DNA of 64,000 nt from Amborella trichopoda (taxonomy: Eukaryota; Streptophyta; Magnoliopsida; Amborellales; Amborellaceae), in contig NW_006494931.1 of assembly GCF_000471905.2 (NCBI RefSeq), forward strand, positions 5,293,193-5,357,192, in the 5' to 3' direction. Below the pieces are notes generated by a model, which saw only the letters and a program-made list of their open reading frames with translations, made no database searches and was not told where the DNA came from. Shown in pieces: positions 51,327 to 62,919 of the stretch. How positions within the stretch are numbered: position 1 is the first letter of the stretch; each line of letters opens with the position of its first letter. The translations under genes were made by a program, and so were the position numbers.

Positions 51327-54300
51327 TCAGAGAGCATTGAAGTGCCGCAACAACTCCTTTAGCTTTTGAGTCTTATCTTCTACTCGCTTTTCTGTCACCT
51401 CCATCTTAGCCCTCATTTGTACGAGACCCTCGTGAGCTGCAAGGGCTGTCAACATCACCGAGTCCACCCAGTGTAGCAGGATCTCAAGCTCAGGGAAGGA
51501 AAGGTCCACCTTCTTGGAAAGGTAGAACAAATGGGCTAGTACCCTCTTGAACTTCCTCTTCTGTGCAGCCATGAGAGTTTCGATCCTTTCAAAGAAGTTC
51601 AGAATCACCTCCTTGTGAGCATTCACCCGAACATGTTGCTTATAGAGTTCCCCCACTGAATCTTGAATAACCTTTAAATCTCGACTTACTTTTGCTGCCG
51701 CCTTTTCAAGCTCGATAATAGCCTCCTCTCCTTCGGTTATTGTGAGGGGAAATGTGTGAGCAAGTCCTTCTTGGTAAGATGCTATGTCCTTGACATTCTG
51801 GGTAATCTGGAGGACTATTCTCCGTAGTTTGCCTTCATTTACCCCCATTGCCCCAACACATGATATCATTGGAGATATTGCTAATGAGGTATCTTGAAGG
51901 CCAGGCAGGGAGTTGTCGTCAAAATCTTGAATGATCTCTCTTATCATGCCGATACTCATCCGTCTCTGAAATGCACTCACTAGAGAGGGGTCTTTCAACA
52001 CTGATTCTATGAGACCCTCAGGCTCTTAAGTAATTGTAATCTTATCCTTCACAGGATCAGTCTCCGGCATCTCAAGAATTTCAGCTGCACTTGATGCCTC
52101 GAGGACTTCAGCCTCGGCCTCTCCAAACCCACTGCCCTTGAGATGAGACACATGAGCAGAAGCCTCAATGCTTACCATGGCTACAACAACGTTATCTCTC
52201 TGAGCTTCCTTTGATACTTTGACCTAAGGAGGAACTTGAGCATTAATAAGAGCCCCATTGGTGATTTGAGAGAAGTCTGGTCCTGCGAATACATGAAGAA
52301 TAAAATGTAAAGTGGAAGCGAGAAACCATTTTCAAAAGAAAGAAGGAAGGACTTTAAATACTTGAGGATGTAATCCTATCGACCACAACTGGTGGAGGTG
52401 GAAGCCCAAATTCAAGGGGGTTTGCATAAGAGAATTCACCCCCAATTAACTTGCCAATATGGGAGCATCTAAGGGGTTTGATAAGCTACCGGAGCATCTA
52501 AGGGGTTTGATAATATGGGAGCCTCAGATGCTCCGGTATCTTCTTAATGAGAATCTGAGCTCTTTGTCTTCTTGGAAGACCAATTCGAAGGTGATAACCT
52601 GAGAGAAGAATCAGCTGACTTCCTCTTCCCCTGGGAATCTGTGTCAAGGGTCCCCAATGCCTTTTTCAGCATCTCTTCTATTACAAAGGGATTCTTGGCC
52701 AATGGGACAATGTCATGGGCCACCTTGTGGCCATGGTCTCCAATCTTCGGGCTCATGTCACAAGGCTTGCTTGATTCTCTGCAACCAGCATGTGAAGGAT
52801 AATGTTCCTTCCTTGCTTTCCTAACCACTAAGCTTCCTTTAGTAGAAGAAGGGCTTGGGCCCTCTTTCTTCTCTTTCCTTTGCTTAGATGAAGGCTTGCT
52901 CGATGAGGCAGTTTGGCCTTTGCATGATTTCTCACTCTCAGGCTCGATCACTAAAGCAGGAGCCTGAGGATGCCCGCTAGACCCCTTTATCTTTTCAAAA
53001 TCCTGAGTAAGACGCTCCCGAGAGCGTCCCATGGTCTTCAACTTGAGGGCCAATAATTCATCAAGGTGATGGTAGAATGAGACTCGAGTCTCCCTAATCA
53101 CCCCTTTTAGGACAATCTCTCCCTCTGGATGATCGACGTTCACAACATTCTAGCCCTCGACCAGCTAACTGAAACTCTATCGAACTTGGTCTTAAAGAGG
53201 GTACGCGAGGTTCACTCTTCCCGAAACTCGGGGATAGTTTCAATAGGCTCCTGGAAGAAACCCCGCTGGTATTCATTATGGTAAGAGCAATAGCTGCGAG
53301 TCATGAAGACTTCTCAACGCCAATGGGGAATGATGAACCTATAGGGCTGGCCCAACATTGTGCAGGAGTCCCATGCTAATTTCACATGATGATTTGACCA
53401 AGCTTCGTGCCTAGTGAAGTTATAGAGGCTGGGGAAATCTTAGTCCATCCTGTGTTGCTGTGCAAAACGATGGGGGTTATATGACTCAACATACATGTGG
53501 TTACCTACTCTCAGAGGAAGTAAATCTCCTTGGATGTTCAGGAGAGACATGATTTCCTAGTCGATGCTCAGGTTTTTCTCAATCCCATATGCATACTCAT
53601 CAATGAAAAGGCCTTCCCGAGAACCCTCGATAGGAAAAGGGTTGGACTTCAGAAAGTTATCTTCCTAAAACAATTGCCGTGCCAAGACAGGGGAGTGGAA
53701 AACAGCCTTGCACCCCATCAAACAAAGTAAGTAGGGGAAGGTGTCAACTTTGACGTCTAGGGAATACTTGTAGGTTCTTGGAAAATAGGCACCCAACTAC
53801 CCATATACATAGTGGATGGGGAAATGGGTTCTGTAACTCCCTAGGACCTTGTCAAGATCTATTGCTGCCATTAGCCTATTATAGATACTACACAACACGG
53901 GCTCGACTAAGGCATAACTATGGCCTTTTTCCATATTGCAGGCAACATAAAGACATTCTGACCTGACCACATGCCCCTGGAGTCCAGAAGCGTAAAATGA
54001 CATAAGAACAAAGTAAGGTAAGAGGCTAAATAGATCATCTGATCCTAGGTAATAGGATGCTGAGGCATCACCACAGTAAATGGAGGAGGTGTCTCAAGAC
54101 GGTTGAAGAGAGGATTCTTCGGCTCACCTTTAGCCTTCTCCATATCAACTAAATGATTAATACATACTTGGAAAGGGATGTCCTTGCTCTTGGTTACAGC
54201 AGGCAGTTTTACATATTCTTTGAACAAGCCTCTCAAACAAGCCCATCATAGGAAATATCTTTGAAAATAATATCATTCTCGGGGGTAAACTCTTCATAAC

Positions 54301-54874
54301 TCTCCCCTATGAGAGAGAGGCCACCAATAAAATGCAATTCCAAGAGGGACATCCTGCTCTCTCCATGGAAAAAGAAGTTGGTTGTCATCTCATTACACCA
54401 AGATTCCAAATAGACCCGCATAACCTTGGAGCAACGATCGTACGAGAAGGCCAAGCATCACAGGGACCAAGAAGCTCTACGCGTTCGAGTCTATCGGGGA
54501 AGCATGTGCATACGTCTTAGGTCTAAGAGTAGTAACCCGAAATATATTCATTCTCACCCTCGCATCGGAATCTTGAATCTGCCCATGAGGCGTCACGTTC
54601 ACGAATTTCATGCAAATTGGAAGAACGTTGGAGTCAACAACATTTGTGTGTGCATAATGAAGAAGGAGGTTCTGTGAAGGGGAGCCATGAAAAAAATGGG
54701 GGGTAAACTCCCCATATTCAACTTGATCCACAAGAAAATTGATATTGGAAGGCCATGTGAGGTGTTTAGGGTATTGACTGTCATACCAGTACACAGGCAT
54801 ATTCTTCGACATTGAAATGCCTGTGCATTCTCTCTTCTAGTTTCACCTTCCTTTAGGAGAGGTTTAGAACGCAT
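51327..54874 (-). mobile_element. Antisense extra ORF region (plant mobile domain protein) of the central Tat fossil
   Basis: Read on the minus strand from 54874: an N-terminal mobile-domain part with WCNEMTTNFFFHGESRMSLL then ELHFIGGLSLIGESYEEF (about 54300-54400), which matches the PMD pattern 'LWEL..IGGLPI.G..YEE'. A Lys/Ser-rich region with basic clusters follows (52544-53143), and then a heptad-rich, probably coiled-coil C-terminal region (51327-52001, 224 open codons). It sits between pol and the next LTR in reverse orientation. It is broken in several places. Confidence 0.7.
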
Positions 54875-56699
54875 GATGCCTGAAAGAAGAAGGAAGTCAT
54901 ATGATCAAAAGCCCAACAAATATCAAGGTTCCCAACCTATGCCCGATGCCTTGTTGGCTTAGGGTGAGATCCGACCCTTGGTCCTTATTACTTTTATATG
55001 GCCTAAGGTTCCCAAACTATGCCCAATATCTTCATGGCTCAGGATAAGGTCTGACTGTTTGAAGACATTTTTCAACACCTTGGGTCCCCGATGCGGAATA
55101 AAAAGAGAAACCGGTAATTAAAGCCATGACAGACAGTGGAATTCTCGACAATCTCAAAATTACCTCAGAACGAGTCACAATGTTCTTAAACACTTCAAAA
55201 GGCCACCTGCCAAGTTTCGTTGCAATTCAACATGTCTAAGGCAGTGTAGATAATGAAATAATTTCAAAAAAAATAATATCTAGTACCATTAAATGGACCC
55301 CATAACTAGATATCTATTTTTAGTGCATCAAATTGCTGTGGGACCATCGCTATTCGATCCGACATGGTTGAAAACCCTTATGAGTCAAGTTTCGGCTTAA
55401 TTGGGCACTCCAGGGCAAAGTTATGGGTAAAAGACCAAAAAGGGGTTGACCGCAGACTATTCTCGTGTGCCCTCCCTACACTAAATCACCATTAAAGGTG
55501 ACTATTTTTACAGTCTCGGGCAGTGATTTTTAGGGGCCATATCTCACTTTTCTCGAGTCAGATCATGCTCAAATTTTGTGATCATGTTCGTCTTGTCAAG
55601 ATGAGAGTTTTGATATATGGCACGCCTCATGATGACGCCCGAGTGGGGAGAAAGCTAGAGAGAAGTTTCTGATTTGTGAAGAAAGTTACAGAAAAATTAG
55701 CAGCGACACACCTCGCTCGAGCGAACAAATCATGGAGCTCGCGCGTCAAACTGACGCAAGACTAGTTCCATCGTGTGCGTAAGGTCTAGGGTTATCTCCT
55801 ATCCGAACCCCGTATATGATGAAAGGTCAGATTTCATACACAAAACCAATTAAGTGACTGTAAATTTCGATGCCAGAATTCTAGATTCTGGCCATAACCC
55901 AAAAGTTGCGAAATCTTCGTTCGGGCACCAAATCGAGCTGTGTTTATTGCCACACAATCTTGACGGCATGCTTAATATGATCCAGTGAAGAAATAATGAA
56001 GAAACATCAAGAAACGAGCACACTATCTATCCGAAGTTTTCAAGATTCATCCAAATTTCAAATCGCATGATGGTGGCTTAAAAGCACGATCCGTGGCTCG
56101 AAGTTGGTATCATATAGATCACCATGCCGAGCCCCACAAGAAAACAATTATCTTTCAGACAAAAGGGTACCAGAGCAACCCCGGATCATTCACGGAAGAT
56201 CACGCACGTTCTACGGTAGCAGCAGGGGCTGTTTGGAATCCCACGAATTGTTAGGTAGGGGCAAAACAGTCATTTTGTACCTATTTTTGGAATTTATTTT
56301 AATTCAATTAAATTTTAATTATCATCAATTGAGATAGTTTTTGGGCATCCATTCATGTTTCGGCCCAATTCTATAAATACATGCTAAACCTAATTGTAAA
56401 GGGTTTCCCTAGTTCTTCCGTGATCCCCCCTCAGGCATTCAATTGATCAATAGAGTTTGTGTTTCTTCTTTGAATTTGTGGATGCGTCTTAGAGAAAGAG
56501 AGAGGAGAGAGAAGAAAAGGGTAGATACCTTTCGATAAGCTAATTTTCTCTTTCCTCCTCTCATCTCTATCTCTTTCTTTTCTCCTCTCATCTCTATCTC
56601 TTTCTCTCTCCTCCTCTTGTCGCTATCTCTTTCTCCAGCCTTTTTTTTTTACCCTTTCTCTTTTATTTCTTCTTCTTTTCTCGGCTTTTCTCACTTCTT

Positions 56700-57560
56700 T
56701 TTTGTGAATACACAGGCCTATGGCAGAGCCGTGCATGTCATCTTCTTCCTTCTCTTTCTCTAACCCACATAATGATGACAGCGCTGTGTGTGTCCCATTC
56801 TCTCTTTTTCTTCGTCTTTTCGTTTTTCTTCTTCTTGATCTTTCTCTCTATTTCTCTCTGACTAAATGTGGGAAGCGATGGCAGCGCCACGCATGAACCT
56901 CTCTCTCTATTTTATTTTCCCTATCTCATACACACGGCGATGGCAATGCCGTGTGCGTTTCCTTCTCTTTCTTCTTCTTCTTTGTCTTCTCCTTCTTTCT
57001 TTATTCTCTCTTTGCTTTATCTTTCTCTCTGTCTCTCTCTGTCTGTACATGCATGGCAATGGCAACACCAAGCACACATCTCTCTTTCTGTTTTCTTCTC
57101 TCTTTGACACCCATGGCGGGGCAGCACCATGTGTACCTCTTACCACTTCTCTTTCCTTATTCTTCTTTTCTCTTTTCTAATCTCTTTCTCTCTATTTCCT
57201 TCTTTCTTCTCCTGCTCTTTCCCAATTTCTCTCCTCACTTTCTTTTGTCCTCTCTTCTTTCCTTTCTTCTCTCTTTACTTTTTTTCTTTCCTCTTCCTCT
57301 TTCCTAAAATCGTCTTTCCTCCTCCCTGTCTTTCTTGCCTTCACTCTGATTTCTTTTCTCTTTCCCCTCGAGTCGTGCATGGTGATGCTCATTGTCGGGT
57401 ATGACATTCTCAGCCTTCATTTATCTTTTAGAAATATGCGTAGTGAGTCGGGCCTTAACCCAAGTAGCGGGTCGAGTCTCTGTCCAAATTTCCCTTTTCT
57501 CATGTGGTGCACGACGATGCTCATCACCGCGCATGACATTCATTTCTCATTCCTGTCTCT
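56700..57560. repeat. CT-rich degenerate repeat with ATGGCAGCGCCGTGCATG words
   Basis: Short GC-containing words resembling GATGGCA.CGCCGTGTGTG occur every 80-110 bp between stretches of CTTTCTCTCT. Two later units (57370 and 57505) share TG.TGATGCTCAT..TCGGGTATGACATTC-type sequence. It encodes only Ser/Leu/Phe-rich chance frames. Confidence 0.65.
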
Positions 57561-58170
57561 CTCTATCATAGACGGTGGTAGTCCATCGTCGTCCATGTTC
57601 TTTCTCTCTCCACTTTCTCTGTCATAGGTGGTGAAAGACCATCATCATCCATGTTCTTTCTCTCACCTCTTTCATCTGTCACGTACTGCAAAAATCCATC
57701 GTCGTCCATGTACTATCTCTGTGCTCTTGCTCTGTCATGGACAACGAAGCCGTTCATGTTCTTTCTCTCTTCTCTTTCCTCTATCATGGATGGTGGAAGT
57801 CCATCACCGTCCATGTTCTTTTTCTCTCATCTTCTCTCTATCATGGACGGTGGAAGTCCATCGCCATCCATGTACTTTCTCTCTTCTCTTTATCTATCAT
57901 GGATGGAGAAAGTCCATCACCATCTATGCTCTTTCTCTCTCCTCTTTCCTCTATCATGTACGACATAATTTCATCGCCGTCCATGTTCTTTCTCTCTCAT
58001 CTTCTCTCTTTCATGGACAATGGAAGTCCATCGTCGTTTATGTACTTTCCCTCTCATCTTTTTTCTATCATGGACGATAGAAGTCTCTCGTAGTTCATGT
58101 ACTTTCTCTCTCCTCTTTCTCTGTCATGGATGGACGTCCATCGCCATCCATGTTTTTCTCTCTCTTCTTT
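57560..58170. repeat. 60-bp tandem array with a hairpin in each unit, about ten units
   Basis: Each unit has CATGGACGGTGGAAGTCCAT then CGCCGTCCATG, followed by TTCTTTCTCTCTC.TCTTTCTCTATC. The outer CATGGACGG and CCGTCCATG are inverse complements, so each unit can form a stem of about nine base pairs. Confidence 0.88.
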
Positions 58171-58350
58171 CTCTCTTCTTTTCTCTCTTCTTTTCTCCCT
58201 TTTTATTCTTTCTCTCTCTTCTCCTCTCTTCTTTCTCTCTTCTTCTCTCTCTTCTTTTCTCCGTTTTCTATTTTTTCTCTCTTTTCTCTTCTTTCTTATT
58301 TCTCTCTCTTCTTATCTCTCTTCTTTCTCTTTCTTCTTCTTCTCCCTCTC
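58170..58350. repeat. Polypyrimidine (TCTCTTCTTT)n tract
   Basis: Almost pure C/T on the plus strand for about 180 bp. It can form unusual DNA structures and hinder assembly. Confidence 0.9.
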
Positions 58351-59055
58351 TCATTTGACCAAGGGACACGTCTAGCACTGTCACGGTAGTCTCGTTGTCG
58401 AGCAGTATTTTCGTCGTGTTGGTCTAAGTTACCGTACCCGTCTTTCTCCCATGTCGAACTAGCCATTGTGCCAGGTTGGTCGGTGTTTGTGTTCTGTCAT
58501 TGAATAGTATTGCCGCCGTGTCGGTCCGCGTTGCCGTGCCTGTCTTGCTACCACGATAGGTCAATCATTATACAAATCTAGCCACTGTGCTAGGCTAGTC
58601 ATCCTGTCAAATGTCTCTTTCTTTTCTTCTTCTTCTCTCTTCTTCCTTCTCCTAACCCTCATCTCATCGTTTCTTCGCTTTTCTCCCTTGAATGTGCACG
58701 CCTTGTGTACATTCACCCAAAGACAAGGTAGGGTCCCTCGCCCCACTTCTCTTGTAAAATTAATCATGTGTGTGTGATTGCAGAAACTGGAGAATACAGG
58801 CCAAGGGAGGCGATTTCGAACCAGTTGTAGGACTGAGGGGCTTTCTTAGTAATCTAAGAGGGCGACCAAAGAACCAGCCCGAGTAAGTCCCGAACCCACT
58901 TTAAATTCCTTTCTCATCGGTTGGTATCCCTGCCCTTGCTCCTGAGCAAGGTTCTCGAGAGAGCAATCTCAAAGTCCTTGGTTCCCTCGAAACCTGAGAC
59001 GCGTGCCGCCAGATAATCGCGATCTGGAGGACGAGATCGAGGCACTTAACTAGCT

Positions 59056-59073
59056 TGGCGACTCCACTGGGGA
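59056..59073 (+). promoter_or_regulatory. Primer-binding site, tRNA-Arg type, second element
   Basis: TGGCGACTCCACTGGGGA is identical over 18 bases to the site at 41654, and then the two diverge. This ties the element to the right to the same Tat/Ogre-like group as the central fossil. Confidence 0.75.
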
Positions 59074-59144
59074 CTTACTACCCCTTCGTCGGATCGTCAT
59101 TGTTTGGTTAGTTTTTCCTTTATTTTTCTATTTTCACACACCAC

Positions 59145-60197
59145 ATGGCTTTTGTGTTCTCTAACCCATTTATCCGAATCAGAGATTTTTTGATCCCCGC
59201 ATTCGCAAGCTTCCCCTGGGAACAAGTTCCTCGAACTTTATTCCCAACCTTCCTTTTGAGGAAAGACCCAGTGTCTAGCTTCCAAGTCTTAACCTGGAAA
59301 GGTGCAAGGAGGGACTTAAAGGTCCCTAACTCCCCATCTCTTCGCCGTGGTGGAACTTCCACTAAGGTGCCCTGCATTGGGAGCAAGTCTGCTGCCACTC
59401 ACAGCATGCACCCTGTCACTGGCAAGTCACTTGTCAGTCTCATTGTCGAGGTACGTCGGAAGGCTGCCCAGTCCCTTTCTGCAAAAGGCAAGGAAGTTTC
59501 CATTGCTTCTGTGGGTCACCGTAAGGCTTCCTGCCACATTCCTGCACCACCTCGTGTCTCTATGATTAGAGACTCAACACATCAAGGAGGAGACCCTGCG
59601 GCCTCCACCCCTTATACACACACTAAGGTTCGTGGGTCATCCACTCGAGTCACACCTCGGGGCAGCCCTTGTGCTACCTTGAGTAAGCGTTCAACATCAA
59701 GCCTCCTTGGGCCGAAATTTGTGCGCATGCATATGCATCCCACTGCTCGGGGCAATGCCATTGCTGTGCCAACCCAAGCACACGGGAGAGGAACCCTTTG
59801 TTCTCCCACTCGACACACACTCGTGCACCTTGTATGGGGCAGGCTTCCACCTGTTCCCTTACAGACACATGCTCGCAGTTTTCGGCCTCTTAAGGCCAGA
59901 CCACCTGTTCGAGCCTGGGTTGACCCCCAAGTCACCCGAAATACTACTTCAAGGGGCGTACATGCACCACTTTCCCAGGCCACTGCTTGCTCCCGACCTA
60001 GACATCGTCGAGAGTCGCTCCCCTCTTCTTCTGCTCAATCTCCTCCCAGTGGAAACCTTAAGACCTGGTACTTGAAGGTTTTCCCTAAGAGTACCATCCT
60101 CAGCCAGCCTCATCCGGTCTGCTATGTATCTGAAGGCTACAAAGGAGCTTGGGGCAAAGGCCTGATGATTGATGAAGTTGTTCAACTTCCGAGGTAG
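59145..60197 (+). mobile_element. Leader ORF upstream of gag, 350 codons open
   Basis: An open stretch of 350 codons beginning 70 bp after the primer-binding site and ending well before gag. The product is basic (Arg/Lys/His-rich) and rich in Ser, Pro and Thr, with no domain I recognise. Ogre elements are known to have an extra ORF of unknown function between the 5' LTR and gag, and this fits that place and size. A chance opening in GC-richer DNA is also possible. Confidence 0.45.
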
Positions 60198-60679
60198 CAG
60201 CCTAAGCTGGCCCTCGTCCAAGGTCCACATTTGCTGCCCCACCTTATGGATACCGCCCTCTCATGCTCTAAGAAGGCAGGCCAACCTCGACCTCAGTCTC
60301 AGCTCTGGAGAGAGGTCTATTGCAGTCTAAAGCTCAAACAAGATAAAGGACTACAAATTCTAATTAAGGAGCCGACCTGAAAAGCTAGGGCACCCCGCTC
60401 CAAGGGTCTCCTCCCTCAAAATCCCTTCTACCCTCTTTGAATCATAGAGACTGAAGAAGAAGTGCAGGAATCCTGCACCGTGGTTAGCATTATAAAGGAC
60501 TACCCAACCACCTAGTAGCCACAGTCCTAAGACCATCAAGAACTGGTCCTCACACCATCTGCATATAAGACTCGAGTCTAGTCGGGGCATGTTGACCCCT
60601 TGCTAACCGATCTAGCACGTGAGACCTGCCAAGCTCGAAAACCCTTAACTGCACCTAAGGCTGTCCTCCCTCGTGAAAC

Positions 60680-61690
60680 GATCAGCGTCATGGTTGTAAA
60701 TGAGCTTGGAAACTCCCAGGAAGCTCGCATGGAAAGGTTTGAACAGATGGTGTAAGCAATGATGGAGAAGATTGATCGCATGGAGGTCGTGCGTCACTCG
60801 GCTAACCATGAGGTCAATTCCCATCATTCAGATGCTACAACTCCAAGGCCGCCTCCTCTTCCTGCCTCACAGGGCAATTCTGTCCCTCACCCCGTCTCAC
60901 AAGAAGACATCGATGCTATGGTGACTCACAGCTTAAAGAACAGAAAAGTCCTCGGAATACAGGGTGCAATGCTTTATCAAAATTCGTACCCTTCATTCGT
61001 CGATCAGGTGTCGTTTCCCTCAGATTACAAGAAAGGGAAGTTTCCTCTGTTCAATGGTACCACATCCTTGCACTAGCATATCGCCCACTTTCAAGTGGCA
61101 TATCGAGAGACAATAGCTGACGGGAGGCTCCTACTTTGTCAGTTCATTGAAACCCTTGTTGGCCTTGCTTTTTAGTAGTATGCTCGGCTTCCCCCAAACT
61201 CTATACATACTTGGGAGGAAATGGAGAAACTGTTCCACCAGCGCTTCTATGAGGTTGAGAGAGAGGTTCAAACCATCGAGCTTCTCACCTTGACCAAAGA
61301 TCCACATGAACTCGTAGATCAATTCATAGCAAGGTGGAGGGATTTGGTCGTTCGTCATCCCAATCTCATGCCTGAGAAGGAAGCAGTTCATACCTGTGTG
61401 CGAAACCTGCGACACGAGTTCGCTCTGCATGATGGGGCCTCCAACGCAACCTCCATGTCAGAGCTGATCTCTAAGTCAGTTTGCATAGAGAGTCTGTCAC
61501 ACCACCATGGTGGGTCACGACAACAGCCCTCAAGCTTGGGAAACAACATGGGCAACAGTAGTTCTCGGGCCAACACCCGAGGCAACCAACAAAAAGGGGT
61601 AATCAGTACAGCTGTTACCATCAGTGATCCAAAGAAAACTGTCTCTCAGACTTTGGACCTCTTCAAAGGGGTAAGCACAATAAATATAAC
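60680..61690 (+). mobile_element. gag region of the right-hand Tat-type fossil, cut by an LTR insertion
   Basis: Plus-strand translation shows a coiled start (NELGNSQEARMERFEQM), a linker, then the Gag core (YPSFVDQVSFPSDYKKGKFP near 61000; MEKLFHQRFYEVEREV.. TLTKDPHELVDQFIARWRDL near 61220-61350). The sequence stops at 61690, where a different LTR begins. The fossil is broken in a few places. Confidence 0.8.
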
Positions 61691-62898
61691 TGTAGACACC
61701 CAATTTTAAATATGGTAAATTCTATGGTTTTCTAAACCCTTAGGACCACATTATCCTAGAAGAACCAATTAAATTACCCCAAAACTACCAAAATTCTATC
61801 CCAATTTGAATTAGAGCCTAAGAGATTTCCAATGGTCTGAATCGGACCTACGGATAAAAATATATAATAAATGATAATTTAGTCCCTATGAGACCCAACT
61901 GTAGTGCCGCGGGCCAGACTGTAACAGGCCCGACAGGCCTAGACGCGAGCTGATGATGTAGTCAATGCATCTGATGATTCAGTAAATACATTTTCTTTAA
62001 TTTGATAAGGCTAAAAATTCAAGATAAATAAATAAAAATCCGAAAAGACTCCAAACAACTTAGAAAAAATCACCAATTAAATCTGATAAATACCCCTCTC
62101 CCTAACCCATAAATAAAAAGAGAAAAAGACCAAAAAAACCTTAGAAATTCTCGAAATTAGGAAAATTGCTCAAAAATACCAAAAAAAGGAAAAACCCTAA
62201 GAAAATTCCTAAAAATTTAGGAAAAATCCCCAAAAATCCCAAAAAATTAGAGAAAATCTAAGAATTCACATTCAATCCATGGAGATCACAAAACCCTTAG
62301 AGAACTAAGGAAATTCTCCTCCAGAACCGAGAGAAATACAGAGAAACAAATAGATATGGAAACCCTACAGCTTTTGAAAGACGAAAACCCTAATCTTCTG
62401 AGACCCTAACCCCCAAGCTTGAGAAAACTTAGACCTGGGGCACAACAACCCTAGATCAAAACTAGACTTAGGGCACAACAACTCTAGATCTAACCCTTTT
62501 ACACTAGAGATCTGCTAGTCAACATCCGAATCAAAGAGGCAAAGAGGACCAGTTTTGAAATGGGTGAGCCCTCGAAGGCTTAGGAAAACCGGGCCATCCG
62601 GCCCGGTTTGGTATTGTTTATTCCTCTCTCTTTTTATTTTTTTATTGTTTTATTTCTGTTTCTATTTGTTTTGATATGTTAACTTTTTCGTAAAATTGTA
62701 TTTTAATGCTTGGGATCGTGCTGGCTCTGCCACAGATCAGAGAGTAGATCTGCTCTTTTTCGGGCAGATCTGGCCTCAGATCTGAATTCAATCAGTCCCA
62801 CTTTCTCTACCACTTTATTTACATCTATTTTATTAGTTTAAGGTGTTAAAATTTGAGATATCTTCATTGGAAGATCTGTTAGATTTTCATCGTAAACA
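61691..62898 (+). mobile_element. 5' LTR of a third LTR element, about 1.2 kb
   Basis: It starts TGTAGACACCCAATTTT, a frequent start of plant Gypsy LTRs, and ends ATCGTAAACA just before a primer-binding site, giving TG..CA ends and 1,208 bp. It lies inside the gag of the right-hand fossil, so it inserted later. The element continues beyond the window, so its 3' LTR and state cannot be judged. Confidence 0.75.
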
Positions 62899-62901
62899 GT
62901 T

Positions 62902-62919
62902 TGGCGCCCATCGTGGGGC
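62902..62919 (+). promoter_or_regulatory. Primer-binding site of the third LTR element
   Basis: TGGCGCCCATCGTGGGGC begins three bases after the LTR. This form of site is common in plant Gypsy elements and clearly differs from the tRNA-Arg type at 41654 and 59056. I do not assign the priming tRNA. Confidence 0.7.

Larger units (their letters stand above)
54875..59055 (+). mobile_element. Long LTR-like region with CT-rich tandem arrays
   Basis: An AT-balanced part (about 55240-56370) looks like U3 and ends in CTATAAATACATG at about 56371, a TATA box. Downstream are 2.6 kb of CT-rich sequence, with tandem arrays at 56700-58170 and pure pyrimidine DNA to 58350, and then unique sequence up to a primer-binding site at 59056. 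If all of this is one LTR it is about 3.8 kb, within the range known for Ogre-like elements. The left boundary is unresolved; TGTAGATAATG near 55245 is one candidate. A ~85-bp repeat (GGTTCCCAACCTATGCCC..) occurs twice at 54930-55060. Confidence 0.5.

Noticed and set aside
56866-58389. Many overlapping Ser/Leu/Phe-rich open frames
   Set aside because: Pyrimidine-rich tandem DNA lacks stop codons on one strand. The products are low-complexity.
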